DNA of 64,000 nt from Rutidosis leptorrhynchoides (taxonomy: Eukaryota > Streptophyta > Magnoliopsida > Asterales > Asteraceae): NCBI RefSeq assembly GCF_046630445.1, contig NC_092334.1:188238501-188302500 (forward strand), given 5' to 3'. The position numbers and the translations under genes were made by a program. The number at the start of each line of letters is the position of its first letter. Positions within the stretch are counted from its first letter, which is position 1. The notes under the pieces are model-generated. The model searched no databases and was not told the origin of the DNA. It saw only the letters and a list, made by a program, of their open reading frames with translations. This document shows positions 36,691 through 49,883 of the stretch, in pieces.

Positions 36691-37191
36691 TAACCCATCC
36701 TCCACAAATCGTGGCCTCCATCCCCCTCTCTAATTCATCATCCGATTGCTGTGTAATTGTATGTTGTTACTTATTTTCTGCAGCTACTACTCATCTGCAA
36801 TCATTTCCTTTTGCTTTTTGCCTTAGATTGAATGCAAATTTCTGTATAGTTTAGGGTTTCGCCACTTGACTGGTATTTTATAAATTAAGATTTCAGGTGG
36901 TCAGCCAGAAATCGTAGTTAGTGTTGTCGCCGCTAACCGGTTTCAAAATCTTCGCAGTCGCAAGCACCGCAGATACATTTTCCATCCATTATGTTGAATC
37001 AACCGTCGTTGTCGGCCGAAATTACGGTTTCGTCCGATATATTTCTAATATGGAATACTGGAAGGGTTATTCTGGTGGTGTGGTACGGTGGTTGAAAAAT
37101 TAGGGTTTCATGTGATTCACCACGACCCATCATCATTAATATTAGTATGTGGTAAATTTCTCCATTTATTCTTAATATTAAATACATATGT
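36691..37191. other. Flank left of element G
   Basis: No clear gene. Contains CTGCAG-like acceptor sites and short frames only. Ends with TATGT (37187-37191), the target duplication of element G. Continuous with 49762 onward before G inserted. Confidence 0.45.
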
Positions 37192-40100
37192 TGTGATGAC
37201 CCGGGAATTTTTGACCAAATTTAAACTTGATCTTTATATGTTTCCGACACGATAAGCAAAGTCTGTAATGTTGAAGTCTCAAAAACTTTGAATTGTGTTC
37301 ATGTATTCATTTACCCTTTAACTATTCCCGGCGATTCACGAACAATTACTTGTAAATAGATATGTATATATTTAAGTATATATAAATAATGAATTTGGAA
37401 TATATTATAATTAACTATGTAAAATAAAACACTATATAATAATTATTATTTAAAACATATCTATACATATATGAATAAGGTATATTGAATATATAAATAT
37501 AGTTAATTTAAAAATATGAGATTTTTCTGAACACTTTTATTCGCCACTGATTTCGCACGATACACAGTCTGTGAATGAAATAGTAGACGATGGCTAACTT
37601 AATCACACATTTTAACTTTATATTATATTATAATTATTATTATATTATTATTTGTATTCGATTTTGATTTCTGCATCTTTCAAATTCACACTATGATTTA
37701 TATTTATTAATATTATTATAATTATAATATTGTTATTAATTGATTGAATTCGTCCGTGAAGTTGAATTCATCAACCATGTTACTATTTGCTTTTGAATTA
37801 TGAATCTATCATGTTGTGTAGTAATATTATTAAATTGAATTAATATTTCTTTTAATATATATCCATCTCTTATCTCTTATATACATACATAATAGATATA
37901 TCAACCATATTCATCTATCTCCCTCTTTCTCTGCACGTCTAAGAACAACAAAATTTTCTTTTGTTCTTCTAATTCGATCGGACCACTCAAGCCATCAAAA
38001 CAAACACTTTTCAAACCTACAACCATCTCCCTCATCACCTTTGTTGGAACAATCACTAAAACACTACCATTAACAAACATAACCGAACACCCTTTCGGTT
38101 ACTACTACTCCTGCCATCCGTATTTCCATTATGATGAGCTAGTTATCACTCGACAATAACTATCACCAAACCCACTTTCATCAAAACAACCCATCATCAT
38201 CTAATATCAACACCACTTTCACTCATTAAACCACCATAAACTCACTTTCATTTTCTGTTTATGGTCACTGCAAACCAAACAAAACCACACAAGAACCCAT
38301 CCATTTCCGTTACTGCTCGAACGAGCCATGTTAACATCAAACTGTCACCACCACCAAGACACTCTCAAACCACAACCACCAGCATCCTCTAATACCTTCG
38401 GCTACAATAACCACCGTGACCAAACACCTGAAATCACCCTTGCTGCTACATCCATTTTTGTTTCAACCGAAGCTAAACACCACCTCTCTGAACCACCGAG
38501 AACCACCATGAAATAACACCATCGAATTGCCACTGCATCTACTAAGATTTATTTCTGTTCCATCACACGACCCGTTGTAAACTCGATTGTTGTTGATACA
38601 GACTGCTGCTATTATTTTCACCTTTCAATACTATTACTTTTCTGGTTACTAATTTGGTTTCAAACCGGGACAATACAACCAACCACCACTATGATCGACC
38701 CGTTACTACTATAGCTTTCTTCCTGTGTCCCTTTCAAACCACCCCACTTCGTAAATCATGACACGTACACCACCCATTCGTAATTGTTTATGTTTCATTA
38801 AAACCTACTGCTATATACCGAATTGTTTTCAGTTTCCTCTAACAAACCGTCATTTTCTTTTTACTTTTATCTCAAGACCCACTTGTTATTAATATATCAA
38901 GTAGTACTTTATGGTGGTGTATTATTCTAGTGTTTTGGCCGTTACTTGCATGTTAAAAAGGATAAAGGTGCCAACATGTTTTATCACTTTAGACTAGTGG
39001 GACATTTCTTTTTTTTTATTTTATTCTAAGGACTAGTTGATTCAACAGAAACATGTCTTCTTGTCTGACATTGCCATCGATAATTCATAGAATAAACTTC
39101 AACCACTTAAGTTTAATAAATGGACTTTAGACTTGACAAATTGGGTTACCTTGTTTCTTTTCTATATGGGTCGTTAATTAGGTGAATATTGGGTCAAGAA
39201 TTAGTAGGCCAAGAATATAGATATGATGATATTAAGTTTGATAATAGGTGATATGTATAAAGAATGATGATAAGGTTAAATGATAATGGAGAATCTGAGG
39301 TGTATGATGTCGATAAGAAGGTTATAACATTGAGTGCGTGATTATGATGATGAGCGAGCTTTTATGATGATAATGATAATCATGATTAAGAATTAAGAAG
39401 ATGAGAGTGATGATAGAGAGATGATGAAGATGATGACCTGGGGATTGAGCAGGCAACTGCCGCTATGTACTTCCCTTTTTATCTTTTTATTTTTGCAATT
39501 GAAACCAAGAAAACAAGATTCGCGATGCATTTATGATAACCTAATTAATTTGGGTTTGATCAAATGTTACTTAGGTTATAGAAATTGGGCTGCAAATTGT
39601 AAAGTGTTTGGGTTATCATACTGAGTTTTTAAATGTTGGGCCGAAATCCAACATATACTTCCTGTTGGGCCTAGACTAGTTTTGCTGTTGGGCTTCTTTA
39701 TTTAATTCATGGGCTAAGAAAATGGATAACAGATAGGAACAGGTTATATATATTTGGGTCGTATTATTAATTAGAAAAACAAAATGGTTTTGCTGGCTGA
39801 GGTGTTTGATGGGTGAATGAGAGGTCTTGGGTTCGAGCCTGGACTCAGGCATATTTTTGTTGGAAAAGCTTTTGAGGTAGTTTTTGCTACTACTCTTATT
39901 ATTATTACTATCATTAATTATGATTATGATTATTATTAATGTTGTTATTGTTAGTCTTGTAATAAATATTAGTACTAATATCATACTTATATTTATAAGA
40001 ATTAGAAATATTATTATCATTAGTATTTTTATTTTTATTATTAATATTATTATCACTATTTTAGTATTATAAATATTATTATAATAAACAAATGACATGT

Positions 40101-41242
40101 ATATATGAAATAGATATAATTAATTTATTTATTAATATAACATACAAATTCTTAATATAAGAAGTATACTAATAATATTATTATATAAACTTGTTAATTG
40201 TTATTATGTGTTTTAATATATATAAAAATGATATAGGTTCGTGAATCCGAGGCCAACCCTACACTTGTTCATTATCGTCATATGTATTTTTACTACAAAA
40301 TACATTAGGTGAGTTTCATTCGCCCTTTTTACTCTTTACATTTTTGGCCTGAGAATACATGCAAATGCTTTATTAACTGTTTTACAATATTTATATGCGT
40401 GAGTTTCATTACTCCCTTTTTAAATGCTTTTGCAATATATATTTTTGGGACTGAGAATACATGCGCTGTTTTTATAAATGTTTTACGAGATAGACACAAG
40501 TAATTGAAACTACATTATATGGTTGAATGATCGAAATCGAATATGCCCCTTTTTATTAAGTCTGGTAATCTAAGAATTAGGGAACAGACACCCTAGTTGA
40601 CGCGAACTCTAAAGATAGATCTTTCGGGCCCAACAAGCCCCATCCAAAGTACCGGATGCTTTAGTACTTCGAAATTTATATCATGTCCGAAGGAGGATCC
40701 CGGAATGATGGGGATATTCTATATGTATATTGTGAATGTCGGTTACCAGGTGTTCAATCCATATGAATGATATTTTTGTCTCTATGCATGGGACGTATGA
40801 TTTTGAGAAATGGAAATATGAAATCTTGTGGTCTATTAAAATGATGGAAATGATTATTTATGTTAAACTAATGAACTCACCAACCTTTTGGTTGACATTT
40901 TAAAGCATGTTTATTCTCAGGTACGAAAGAAATCTTCCGCTGTACATTTGCTCATTTTAGAGACATTACTTGGAGTCATTCATTACATATTTCAAAAGAC
41001 GTTGCATTCGAGTCGTTGAATTCATCAAGATTATTATTAAGTCAATTATAGATGGATATATTATAAAATGGTATGCATGTTGTTAACTGTCGATGTAAAT
41101 GAAAGTTTGTCTTTTAAAAACGAATGCAAGGTTTGTAAAATGTATCATATAGAGGTCAAGTACCTCGCGATGTAATCAACTATTGTGAATCGTTTGTAAT
41201 CAATATGGACTTCGTCCGGATGGATTAGGATGGGTCCTTTCA
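37192..41242 (+). repeat. 5' LTR of element G
   Basis: Starts TGTGATGACCCGGG and ends GGGTCCTTTCA. Its last 1 kb or so (for example 40505-40690) is homologous to family B LTRs (1310-1480 and 60640-60830), while the first part is unrelated. It contains a SINE-like insertion near 39790-39910. Confidence 0.92.
39794..39839 (+). repeat. tRNA-like A and B boxes in LTR G (SINE-like)
   Basis: TGGCTGAGGTG (39794-39804) fits a pol III A box and GGTTCGAGCC (39830-39839) a B box, 36 bp apart; TTA-rich repeats follow. This matches a tRNA-derived SINE rather than a tRNA gene: no cloverleaf was found. The same boxes lie at 48313 and 48349 in the other LTR. Confidence 0.45.
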
Positions 41243-41244
41243 GT

Positions 41245-41256
41245 TGGTATCAGAGC
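41245..41256 (+). other. Primer binding site of element G
   Basis: TGGTATCAGAGC two bases after the LTR end, initiator tRNA-Met type. Confidence 0.9.
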
Positions 41257-41647
41257 GGTGGTCTTAGCGAACCAGGTCTTGCATTAGTGAGTCTAACTGA
41301 TAGTCGTTAGAATGCATTAGTGAGTCTGGACTTCGACAGTGTCTGCATGTCAAAAGTTTTGCTTATCATTTTTGTCGGAAATCGACTGCTTATCATCCTT
41401 AAGAAGTTACTTGCTCATTATTTTTAGTCTAGACACATCTTACTGCAATGATTGCATGGATAGTGTATAGACAAAAATTCATATCTTAGCGTATCTGTTA
41501 CTGTAGACTTTATCTGACACGTTTCCTTAATTCCCTCCGTAAATTACTGGATCTTCTGTATTATATTAGATATTCTATATATAGTTAGAATATCATTCGA
41601 TATTCGAAAATCATTTCATATCAAAATCCTTTAACGGATTGTGAGAG

Positions 41648-42223
41648 ATGGATCCTACACCTAGTTTGGATTCCATTAGTTCCGGAAGCGATTTCGAGAT
41701 GTATATTGAAGCAGACTCCGAAGTCAATGAACCAGAAGTGCCTCAACCATTTAGTATTTTTCTTTCTGGAGGAGATGGGGGTGGGTCCAAAACTTACTCA
41801 CTCGATGGAGAAATGAAGAAGGCGAGCCCTACCGCGAACCAAAATTACCTCCTAACATCGGAGAAAACGATGTACTTACCGGTGAACCTATGCGCAACAC
41901 TGTATTCACCCTTCTTGCTAAAGTTTTCCACCTTGAAGGTCGCATTACTGCAATCTCAGAAAAATATTCAACCTCTACTTCCGAATACCAATCGAAGGGG
42001 AATATTAGAAGAAGTTAGGGAACTTCGAATTGATAATCAAGATCTATCGAATCAAATGAGTGGATGGATAGAAATGATAGAGGGTAGGATAGAAAACCTG
42101 ACAAGAATGGTGCGTGATCTACAAGCTTTACTTACTACACCAACATCATCACCAACCTCAGCATTAACAACACTTGTAGCACCGAAAACAATAGTACCAC
42201 CATCAGCAGCACCAGCAGCATAA
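41648..42223 (+). CDS. Pre-gag-type ORF of element G
   Basis: ATG 41648 to TAA, 191 codons. The N-terminus is Ser/Asp/Glu-rich (SSGSDFEMYIEADSEVNEPE), and residues about 120-165 form a likely coiled coil (EEVRELRIDNQDLSNQM, then EGRIENLTRMVRDLQALL), followed by a Thr/Ser/Pro/Ala tail. The same layout is seen in the pre-gag ORF of element A. Between about 41815 and 41995 another frame reads more protein-like (for example LLAKVFHLEGRITAIS), so two compensating indels may have shifted the middle. Function unknown; it is the only substantial ORF left in G. Confidence 0.5.
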   Translation: MDPTPSLDSISSGSDFEMYIEADSEVNEPEVPQPFSIFLSGGDGGGSKTYSLDGEMKKASPTANQNYLLTSEKTMYLPVNLCATLYSPFLLKFSTLKVALLQSQKNIQPLLPNTNRRGILEEVRELRIDNQDLSNQMSGWIEMIEGRIENLTRMVRDLQALLTTPTSSPTSALTTLVAPKTIVPPSAAPAA

Positions 42224-45200
42224 CCAGTACCAACGACAACAACATCCTCACACGTCTCAACCTCGCAATCTATATCTCAAGCATAATCATCGTTCTACGA
42301 ATCGTTCTACATAAACTATCTTCGTCCTTCATGGCAATTATGTAATCTCTAATGTTTTAGAGATTATGTAGTATAGTTCTAGCCGTAAATCTGATGAGTT
42401 TAATATCCCATTGACTCATTAAATCCATGATTACGTCTGAAGAAAATATATATGTATATATGTTTTCATAGAGATTGTAATTAAAATTTTTATTGTACAA
42501 ACTGTTAATGGTGAAAATATTTTAACGGGTGGGTAATACCCGAGGAATATTTAGATTTCACATTAATAAGTTACACGGTACATTCTTCGAAGCTGATTCA
42601 ACAGTCGTTTACCATCCTATTTACATCCATAGATATATGAATCCGTTCACCGCAGAATAACCATTTCCATTCAATTTCATATTTGGATTTTAACCTATCA
42701 GAATCCAACAAATGGCATAATAAAGAAAATATTTGACAAAAATAAAATTTGTTAGAAACAAACAAATTAACTATGAGAAATTCTGTTAAGAAACCACGCT
42801 AACAAAATCCTAGCTAACTGTTCCTAGCTAACTGAATACATTTTATTTATCGCAGTTTATTTATCGCAATTTTATTTATCGTCATTTAATTTCTGTTATT
42901 TACTTTACGCACTTTATTTATCGTCATTTATTTTCTGTTATTCATTTTACGCACCTTAAATATCGGGACACGTATACAAGGTTTTGACATATCATATCGA
43001 CGCATCTATATATATTATTTGGAATCACCATAGAAACTCTATAAGCTGTAATGATCGAGTTCTCTATACAGGGTTGAGGTTGATTCTACAATAATATATA
43101 TAGTTTGAGTTGTGCTCGAGTCTGAGACGAATACGGGTCACGATACATATTAATTAATTCGAATATTATATATTAAACTATATATGAATTATTGAATTGT
43201 CAACTGTGGACTATCGACTGTGGACTAATAACATTGGACAATTAAAATGAATTAAAATATTGATTATAACATATGAAATTAAATATTTCTTCAAGTTTGC
43301 CACTTGATTTCATTTTAAACTTCATTTGTACCTTGACGATTACAAATCTGCGTTCAAAATCTTTCATGATTCTTGAAAACACCTCAATCGAAAGGATGAA
43401 CCAACTGCACATTACCTATGGAAGAAAAGATTGATGCATATTGTTATGCACCTGAAAACTCTCGAAAATTGAGTAAACGTTTAACGCGTAGCTGTGCTAA
43501 TTCCTTTAGCGTTATTATTATCGAAGATAACTTTGCAATCTCTTTCCAAATTAGCCAATTTTGTCACAGCTCCAACAAGTCAACTTCGACTTTTCGTTCG
43601 AAACAACCTTATTATAACCTTGATATATATACGTGCTCTTTTATTGTTACCGGGGAACCTTTCATATTTTACCATATTACCAGCAGACGTACCAGCAACC
43701 TCGTTGCTTCTTGGTTTAAATCTCTCTGATAAATCATTATATTTATTCATTGAAACCCTATCAAATACTCATCCGCATCTTGTAACGAGAACTGCCATAC
43801 CAATTACCGGGAATCAGCTATCAGTACTTTAAAAACTCACAGCATATCTACATCAACAGTTATATGTATCAATATAACATTTATCTCTTAGAATTATGAT
43901 CTTTCATTCTGAAATTTTGAAAAGGCATCCAGCTTACGAATCAATACATTGAACTTTGAAAAAGCTGAATGAAGCAACAAAAACTGTAAACGACCTTAAT
44001 CATCGGAAGTTTGATGATAAAGAATAGAATGTTGGAAAAGCTCAGAAAAGTTGGAACTGAAAAACGGATTGAGCTAACCACGAAGGAGACCAAGGACAAA
44101 TACAAGGACCATACCCTATATTCAAAGAATCCAGGTAATTATGAATCTGTTGAAATCTTTAGAGAATATCTTGCTCCGAAGTCATGTTGAAATCTTGCGG
44201 AAAATTTTTCCTTATCAACAATCGAACTTAAAATTCCAAAAATATCATCATCAATATTTTCGATATTTCTGAGGATATTTTCATAAATATTCTCATCCGA
44301 AATTAAATACCTCTTCGTGCTTCGTGTGTATCATTATAATGGAAACATTCAATAGAAAATTTAGTACCGAAAAGCAGATTATGCGAAACTATGAAGAAAG
44401 CCGTGGACAAATCACAAAGAATAAGTTTGACTTCAAAGAATCCAAATGATTCAATGTCTGCTAAGGTCTTTAGTGAATATCTTGCTCATTACTCTAAACC
44501 CTAGCAAACAATAGTTTCTATCATCCTCTGATCTTAGATATTCCGAAATATTATCGTATCTTTCATTATAAATATCCTCCATATTTCTGAAGATATTTTT
44601 ATAACTATTCTTATCTGAAATCATTAATCTCTTCGTACTATCAGTGTTACATCATATAGAAACTGTTAGTTTCTATATTCTGGAAAACTTCGATCTTAAA
44701 ATATGAAAGCTATTGAAGTAATGTTGGGAACTGATGCATGAGTTAGTATAATATAATGACACTTGATCAACGTGATTATATTACAGTAAGTCATGCTGAG
44801 TTTCTAAATAGAACATGATGATTCACAGATTATAACGTTATCATGTGTCATGTTACATAACTCTTCCATTCTGATTAACTTCTGAACATCTCAAGAAAAT
44901 ATATTCTTGATACTTCCATTCTCAGTGATTCTGGTAATTTGACAAATCAAATCGTGCTATCACATTCCTTCCTGCTTAGAACATTATGATCATTCGAAAC
45001 TCTGTATCTACAAATTCTGAATCATTATTCGCTTGACTAGAGGTCGAGAAGAGAATAAAAAGGCAAAGAGCTCCAAAATATAAGAGAAAATATAACACCC
45101 AATAACAACACGGAGATTACAAACAGTGGATATTAATACGGATAGCAATATAAAGACACGGTAGAATTAAGAATAGTATTACCCCAAGGTAATAATAGAA

Positions 45201-45713
45201 GTGAATAGATTCCTTCGAGGGTAAATGGAAAAGAAGAATGACAGAAATGATAATTAAGAAAATAACAAGGATTAGAACGGGATTAAGCATTTTCACAATC
45301 TTTTGGATGTATGAAACTAAGAAAGAAAGTATAGAAATGGTGAGAATAATAGAACGGAAGAGTTTAATTTATAATGGAGATATCAGATAGAGATATCGAG
45401 GCAGATCACCGTATTTAATTATAGAGATTTTAATTTCCTTATTCGCCGAAGAATCTAATCTTTTAGATTTCGAAGATTTTCTTTAAATCCCTTAAATTCC
45501 GGAATTCAACCATGACTAGACTTGTCATTCTCATTTCACCATTTAGTGATAGCTTCATTCGTGCTCTTCGAATAATCGAATTATTTTATCTGTATTATTC
45601 AATAATGATAAAACTCTATTTATCAGCTCATATTCGTCAGGAAAACATATTTATTGTTAGCCATGATGACCTCACTCAAATTTCGGGACGAAATTTCTTT
45701 AACGGGTAGGTAC
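42224..45713 (+). other. Non-coding interior of element G
   Basis: Holds a PPT-like motif TTTAACGGGTGGGTA (42521-42535), a fragment homologous to the family B LTR (42965-43200, compare 60141-60320), and a diverged tandem repeat with about 311-318 bp period (44040-44660). Overlapping short frames at 43418-43832 have no recognised domain. It ends with the AAATTTCGGGACGAAATTT hairpin and the PPT before 45714. Confidence 0.6.
45679..45713 (+). promoter_or_regulatory. Hairpin and polypurine tract of element G
   Basis: AAATTTCG-GGA-CGAAATTT is a perfect 8-bp inverted repeat, followed by TTTAACGGGTAGGTAC abutting the 3' LTR at 45714. Confidence 0.75.
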
Positions 45714-48700
45714 TGTGATGACCCGGGAATTTTCGACCAAATTTAAACTTGATCTTTATATGTTTCCGACACGATAAGCAAAGTCTGTAATGTTGAAGTC
45801 TCAAAAACTTTGAATTGTGCTCATGTATTCATTTACCCTTTAACTATTCCCGGCGATTCACGAACAATTACTTGTAAATAGATATGTATATATTTAAGTA
45901 TATATAAATAATGAATTTGGAATATATTATAATTAACTATGTAAAATAAAACACTATATAATAATTATTATTTAAAACATATCTATACATATATGAATAA
46001 GGTATATTGAATATATAAATATAGTTAATTTAAAAATATGAGATTTTTCTGAACACTTTTATTCGCCACTGATTTCGCACGATACACAGTCTGTGAATGA
46101 AATAGTAGACGATGGCTAACTTAATCACACATTTTAACTTTATATTATATTATAATTATTATTATATTATTATTTGTATTCGATTTTGATTTCTGCATCT
46201 TTCAAATTCACACTATGATTTATATTTATTAATATTATTATAATTATAATATTGTTATTAATTGATTGAATTCGTCTGTGAAGTTGAATTCATCAACCAT
46301 GTTACTATTTGCTTTTGAATTATGAATCTATCATGTTGTGTAGTAATATTATTAAATTGAATTAATATTTCTTTTAATATATATCCATCTCTTATCTCTT
46401 ATATACATACATAATAGATATATGAACCATATTCATCTATCTCCCTCTTTCTCTGCACGTCTAAGAACAACAAACTTTTCTTTTGTTCTTCTAATTCGAT
46501 CGGACCACTCAAGCCATCAAAACAAACACTTTTCAAACCTACAACCATCTCCCTCATCACCTTTGTTGGAACAATCACTAAAACACTACCATTAACAAAC
46601 ATAACCGAACACCCTTTCGGTTACTACTACTCCTGCCATCCGTATTTCCATTATGATGAGCTAGTTATCACTCGACAATAACTATCACCAAACCCACTTT
46701 CATCAAAACGATCCATCATCATCGAATATCAACACCACTTTCACTCATTAAACCACCATAAACTCACTTTCATTTTCTGTTTATGGTCACTGCAAACCAA
46801 ACAAAACCACACAAGAACCCATCCGTTTCCGTTACTGCTCGAACGAGCCATGTTAACATCAAACTGTCACCACCACCAAGACACTCTCAAACCACAACCA
46901 CCAGCATCCTCTAATACCTTCGGCTACTATAACCACCGTGACCAAACACCTGAAATCACCCTTGCTGCTACATCCATTTTTGTTTCAACCGAAGCTAAAC
47001 ACCACTTCTCTGAACCACCGAGAACCACCATGAAATAACACCATCGAACTGCCACTGCATCTACTAAGATTTATTTCTGTTCCATCACACGACCCGTTGT
47101 AAACTCGATTGTTGTTGATACAGACTGCTGCTATTATTTTCACCTTTCAATACTATTACTTTTCTGGTTACTAATTTGGTTTCAAACCGGGACAATACAA
47201 CCAACCACCACTATGATCGACCCGTTACTACTATAGCTTTCTTCCTGTGTCCCTTTCAAACCACCCCACTTCGTAAACCATGACACGTACACCACCCATT
47301 CGTAATTGTTTATGTTTCATTAAAACCTACTGCTATATTCCGAATTGTTTTCACTTTCCTCTAGCAAACCATTATTTTCTTTTTACTTTTATCTCAAGAC
47401 CCACTTGTAATTAATATATCAAGTAGTACTTTATGGTGGTGTATTATTCTAGTGTTTTGGCAGTTACTTGCATGTTAAAAAGGATAAAGGTGTCAACATG
47501 TTTTATCACTTTAGACTAGTGGGACATTTCTTTTTTTTTTTATTCTAAGGACTAGTCGATTCAACAGAAACATGTCTTCTTGTCTGACATTGCCATCGAT
47601 AATTCATAGAATAAACTTCAACCACTTAAGTTTAATAAATGGACTTTAGACTTGACAAATTGGGTTACCTTGTTTCTTTTCTATATGGGTCGTTAATTAG
47701 GTGAATATTGGGTCGAGAATTAGTAGGCCAAGAATATAGATATGATGATATTAAGTTTGATAATAGGTGATATGTATAAAGAATGATGATAAGGTTAAAT
47801 GATAATGGAGAATCTGAGGTGTATGATGTCGATAAGAAGGTTATAACATTGAGTGCGTGATTATGATGATGAGCGAGCTTTGATGATGATAATGATAATC
47901 ATGATTAAGAATTAAGAAGATGAGAGTGATGATACAGAGATGATGAAGATGATGACCTGGGGATTGAGCAGGCAACTGCCGCCGTGTACTTCCCTTTTTA
48001 TCTTTTTATTTTTGCAATTGAAACCAAGAAAACAAGATTCGCGATGCATTTATGATAACCTAATTAATTTGGGTTTGATCAAATGTTACTTAGGTTATAG
48101 AAATTGGGCTGCAAATTGTAAAGTGTTTGGGTTATCATACTGAGTTTTTAAATGTTGGGCCGAAATCCAACATATACTTCCTGTTGGGCCGAGACTAGTT
48201 TTGCTGTTGGGCTTCTTTATTTAATTCATGGGCTAAGAAAATGGATAACAGATAGGAACATGTTATATATATTTGGGTCGTATTATTAATCAGAAAAACA
48301 AAATGGTTTTGCTGGCTGAGGTGTTTGATGGGTGAATGAGAGGTCTTGGGTTCGAGCCTGGACTCAGGCATATTTTTGTTGGAAAAGCTTTTGAGGTAGT
48401 TTTTACTACTACTCTTATTATTATTATTATCATTAATTATGATTATGATTATTATTAATGTTGTTATTGTTAGTCTTGTAATAAATATTAGTACTAATAT
48501 CATACTTATATTTATAAGAATTAGAAATATTATTATCATTAGTATTTTTATTTTTATTATTAATATTATTATCACTATTTTAGTATTATAAATATTATTA
48601 TAATAAACAAATGACATGTATATATAAAATAGATATAATTAATTTATTTATTAATATAACATACAAATTCTTAATATAAGAAGTATACTAATAATATTAT

Positions 48701-49761
48701 TATATAAACTTGTTAATTGTTATTATGTGTTTTAATATATATAAAAATGATATAGGTTCGTGAATCCGAGGCCAACCCTACACTTGTTCATTATCGTCAT
48801 ATGTATTTTTACTACAAAATACATTAGGTGAGTTTCATTCGCCCTTTTTACTCTTTACATTTTTGGCCTGAGAATACATGCAAATGCTTTATTAACTGTT
48901 TTACAATATTTATATGCGTGAGTTTCATTACTCCCTTTTTAAATGCTTTTGCAATATATATTTTTGAGACTGAGAATACATGCGCTGTTTTTATAAATGT
49001 TTTACGAGATAGACACAAGTAATTGAAACTACATTATATGGTTGAATGATCGAAATCGAATATGCCCCTTTTTATTAAGTCTGGTAATCTAAGAATTAGG
49101 GAACAGACACCCTAGTTGACGCGAACTCTAAAGATAGATCTATCGGGCCCAACAAGCCCCATCCAAAGTACCGGATGCTTTAGTACTTCGAAATTTATAT
49201 CATGTCCGAAGGAGGATCCCGGAATGATGGGGATATTCTATATGTATATTGTGAATGTCGGTTACCAGATGTTCAATCCATATGAATGATATTTTTGTCT
49301 CTATGCATGGGACGTATGATTTTGAGAAATGGAAATATGAAATCTTGTGGTCTATTAAAATGATGGAAATGATTATTTATGTTAAACTAATGAACTCACC
49401 AACCTTTTGGTTGACATTTTAAAGCATGTTTATTCTCAGGTACGAAAGAAATCTTCCGCTGTACATTTGCTCATTTTAGAGACATTACTTGGAGTCATTC
49501 ATTACATATTTCAAAAGACGTTGCATTCGAGTCGTTGAGTTCATCAAGATTATTATTAAGTCAATTATAGATGGATATATTATAAAATGGTATGCATGCT
49601 GTTAACTGTCGATGTAAATGAAAGTTTGTCTTTTAAAAACGAATGCAAGGTTTGTAAAATGTATCATATAGAGGTCAAGTACCTCGCGATGTAATCAACT
49701 ATTGTGAATCGTTTGTAATCAATATGGACTTCGTCCGGATGGATTAGGACGGGTCCTTTCA
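45714..49761 (+). repeat. 3' LTR of element G
   Basis: 4,048 bp, near-identical to the 5' LTR, ending GGGTCCTTTCA before the target duplication TATGT. SINE-like boxes at 48313-48358. Confidence 0.92.
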
Positions 49762-49883
49762 TATGTTTACTTACAACAGGTTGTTTATGTTATTATAGCA
49801 TCTTCACTGTTGTTTCCGCTGTTGCCGCTAATTCCATTGTCCCAATCGATACATGGTATTCTTCTGTATACATTCGGCAGTAA

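Larger units (their letters stand above)
37192..49761 (+). mobile_element. Element G: complete LARD-like LTR element, 12.6 kb
   Basis: LTRs 37192-41242 and 45714-49761 (about 4.05 kb each) are flanked by TATGT at 37187-37191 and 49762-49766. PBS TGGTATCAGAGC at 41245 and a PPT before 45714 are present. The 4.5 kb interior has no gag, RT or integrase, only a pre-gag-like ORF and non-coding DNA, so it is non-autonomous. By eye the LTRs differ at about 35-40 positions, near 1%, so the insertion is young compared with A. Confidence 0.93.

Noticed and set aside
38328..38516. Short frame conserved in both G LTRs (copy at 46850)
   Set aside because: Conservation is explained by LTR duplication; no recognisable protein.
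39794..39839. tRNA gene
   Set aside because: A and B boxes are present but I could not find acceptor and anticodon stems; SINE-like is the better call.
39676..40098. Ile-rich 140-codon minus-strand frame (and copy at 48195)
   Set aside because: Comes from AT-rich TTA/ATT repeats in both LTRs of G; no domain.
43418..43832. Overlapping 103- and 112-codon frames in G
   Set aside because: Different frames over the same DNA, low complexity, no domain.
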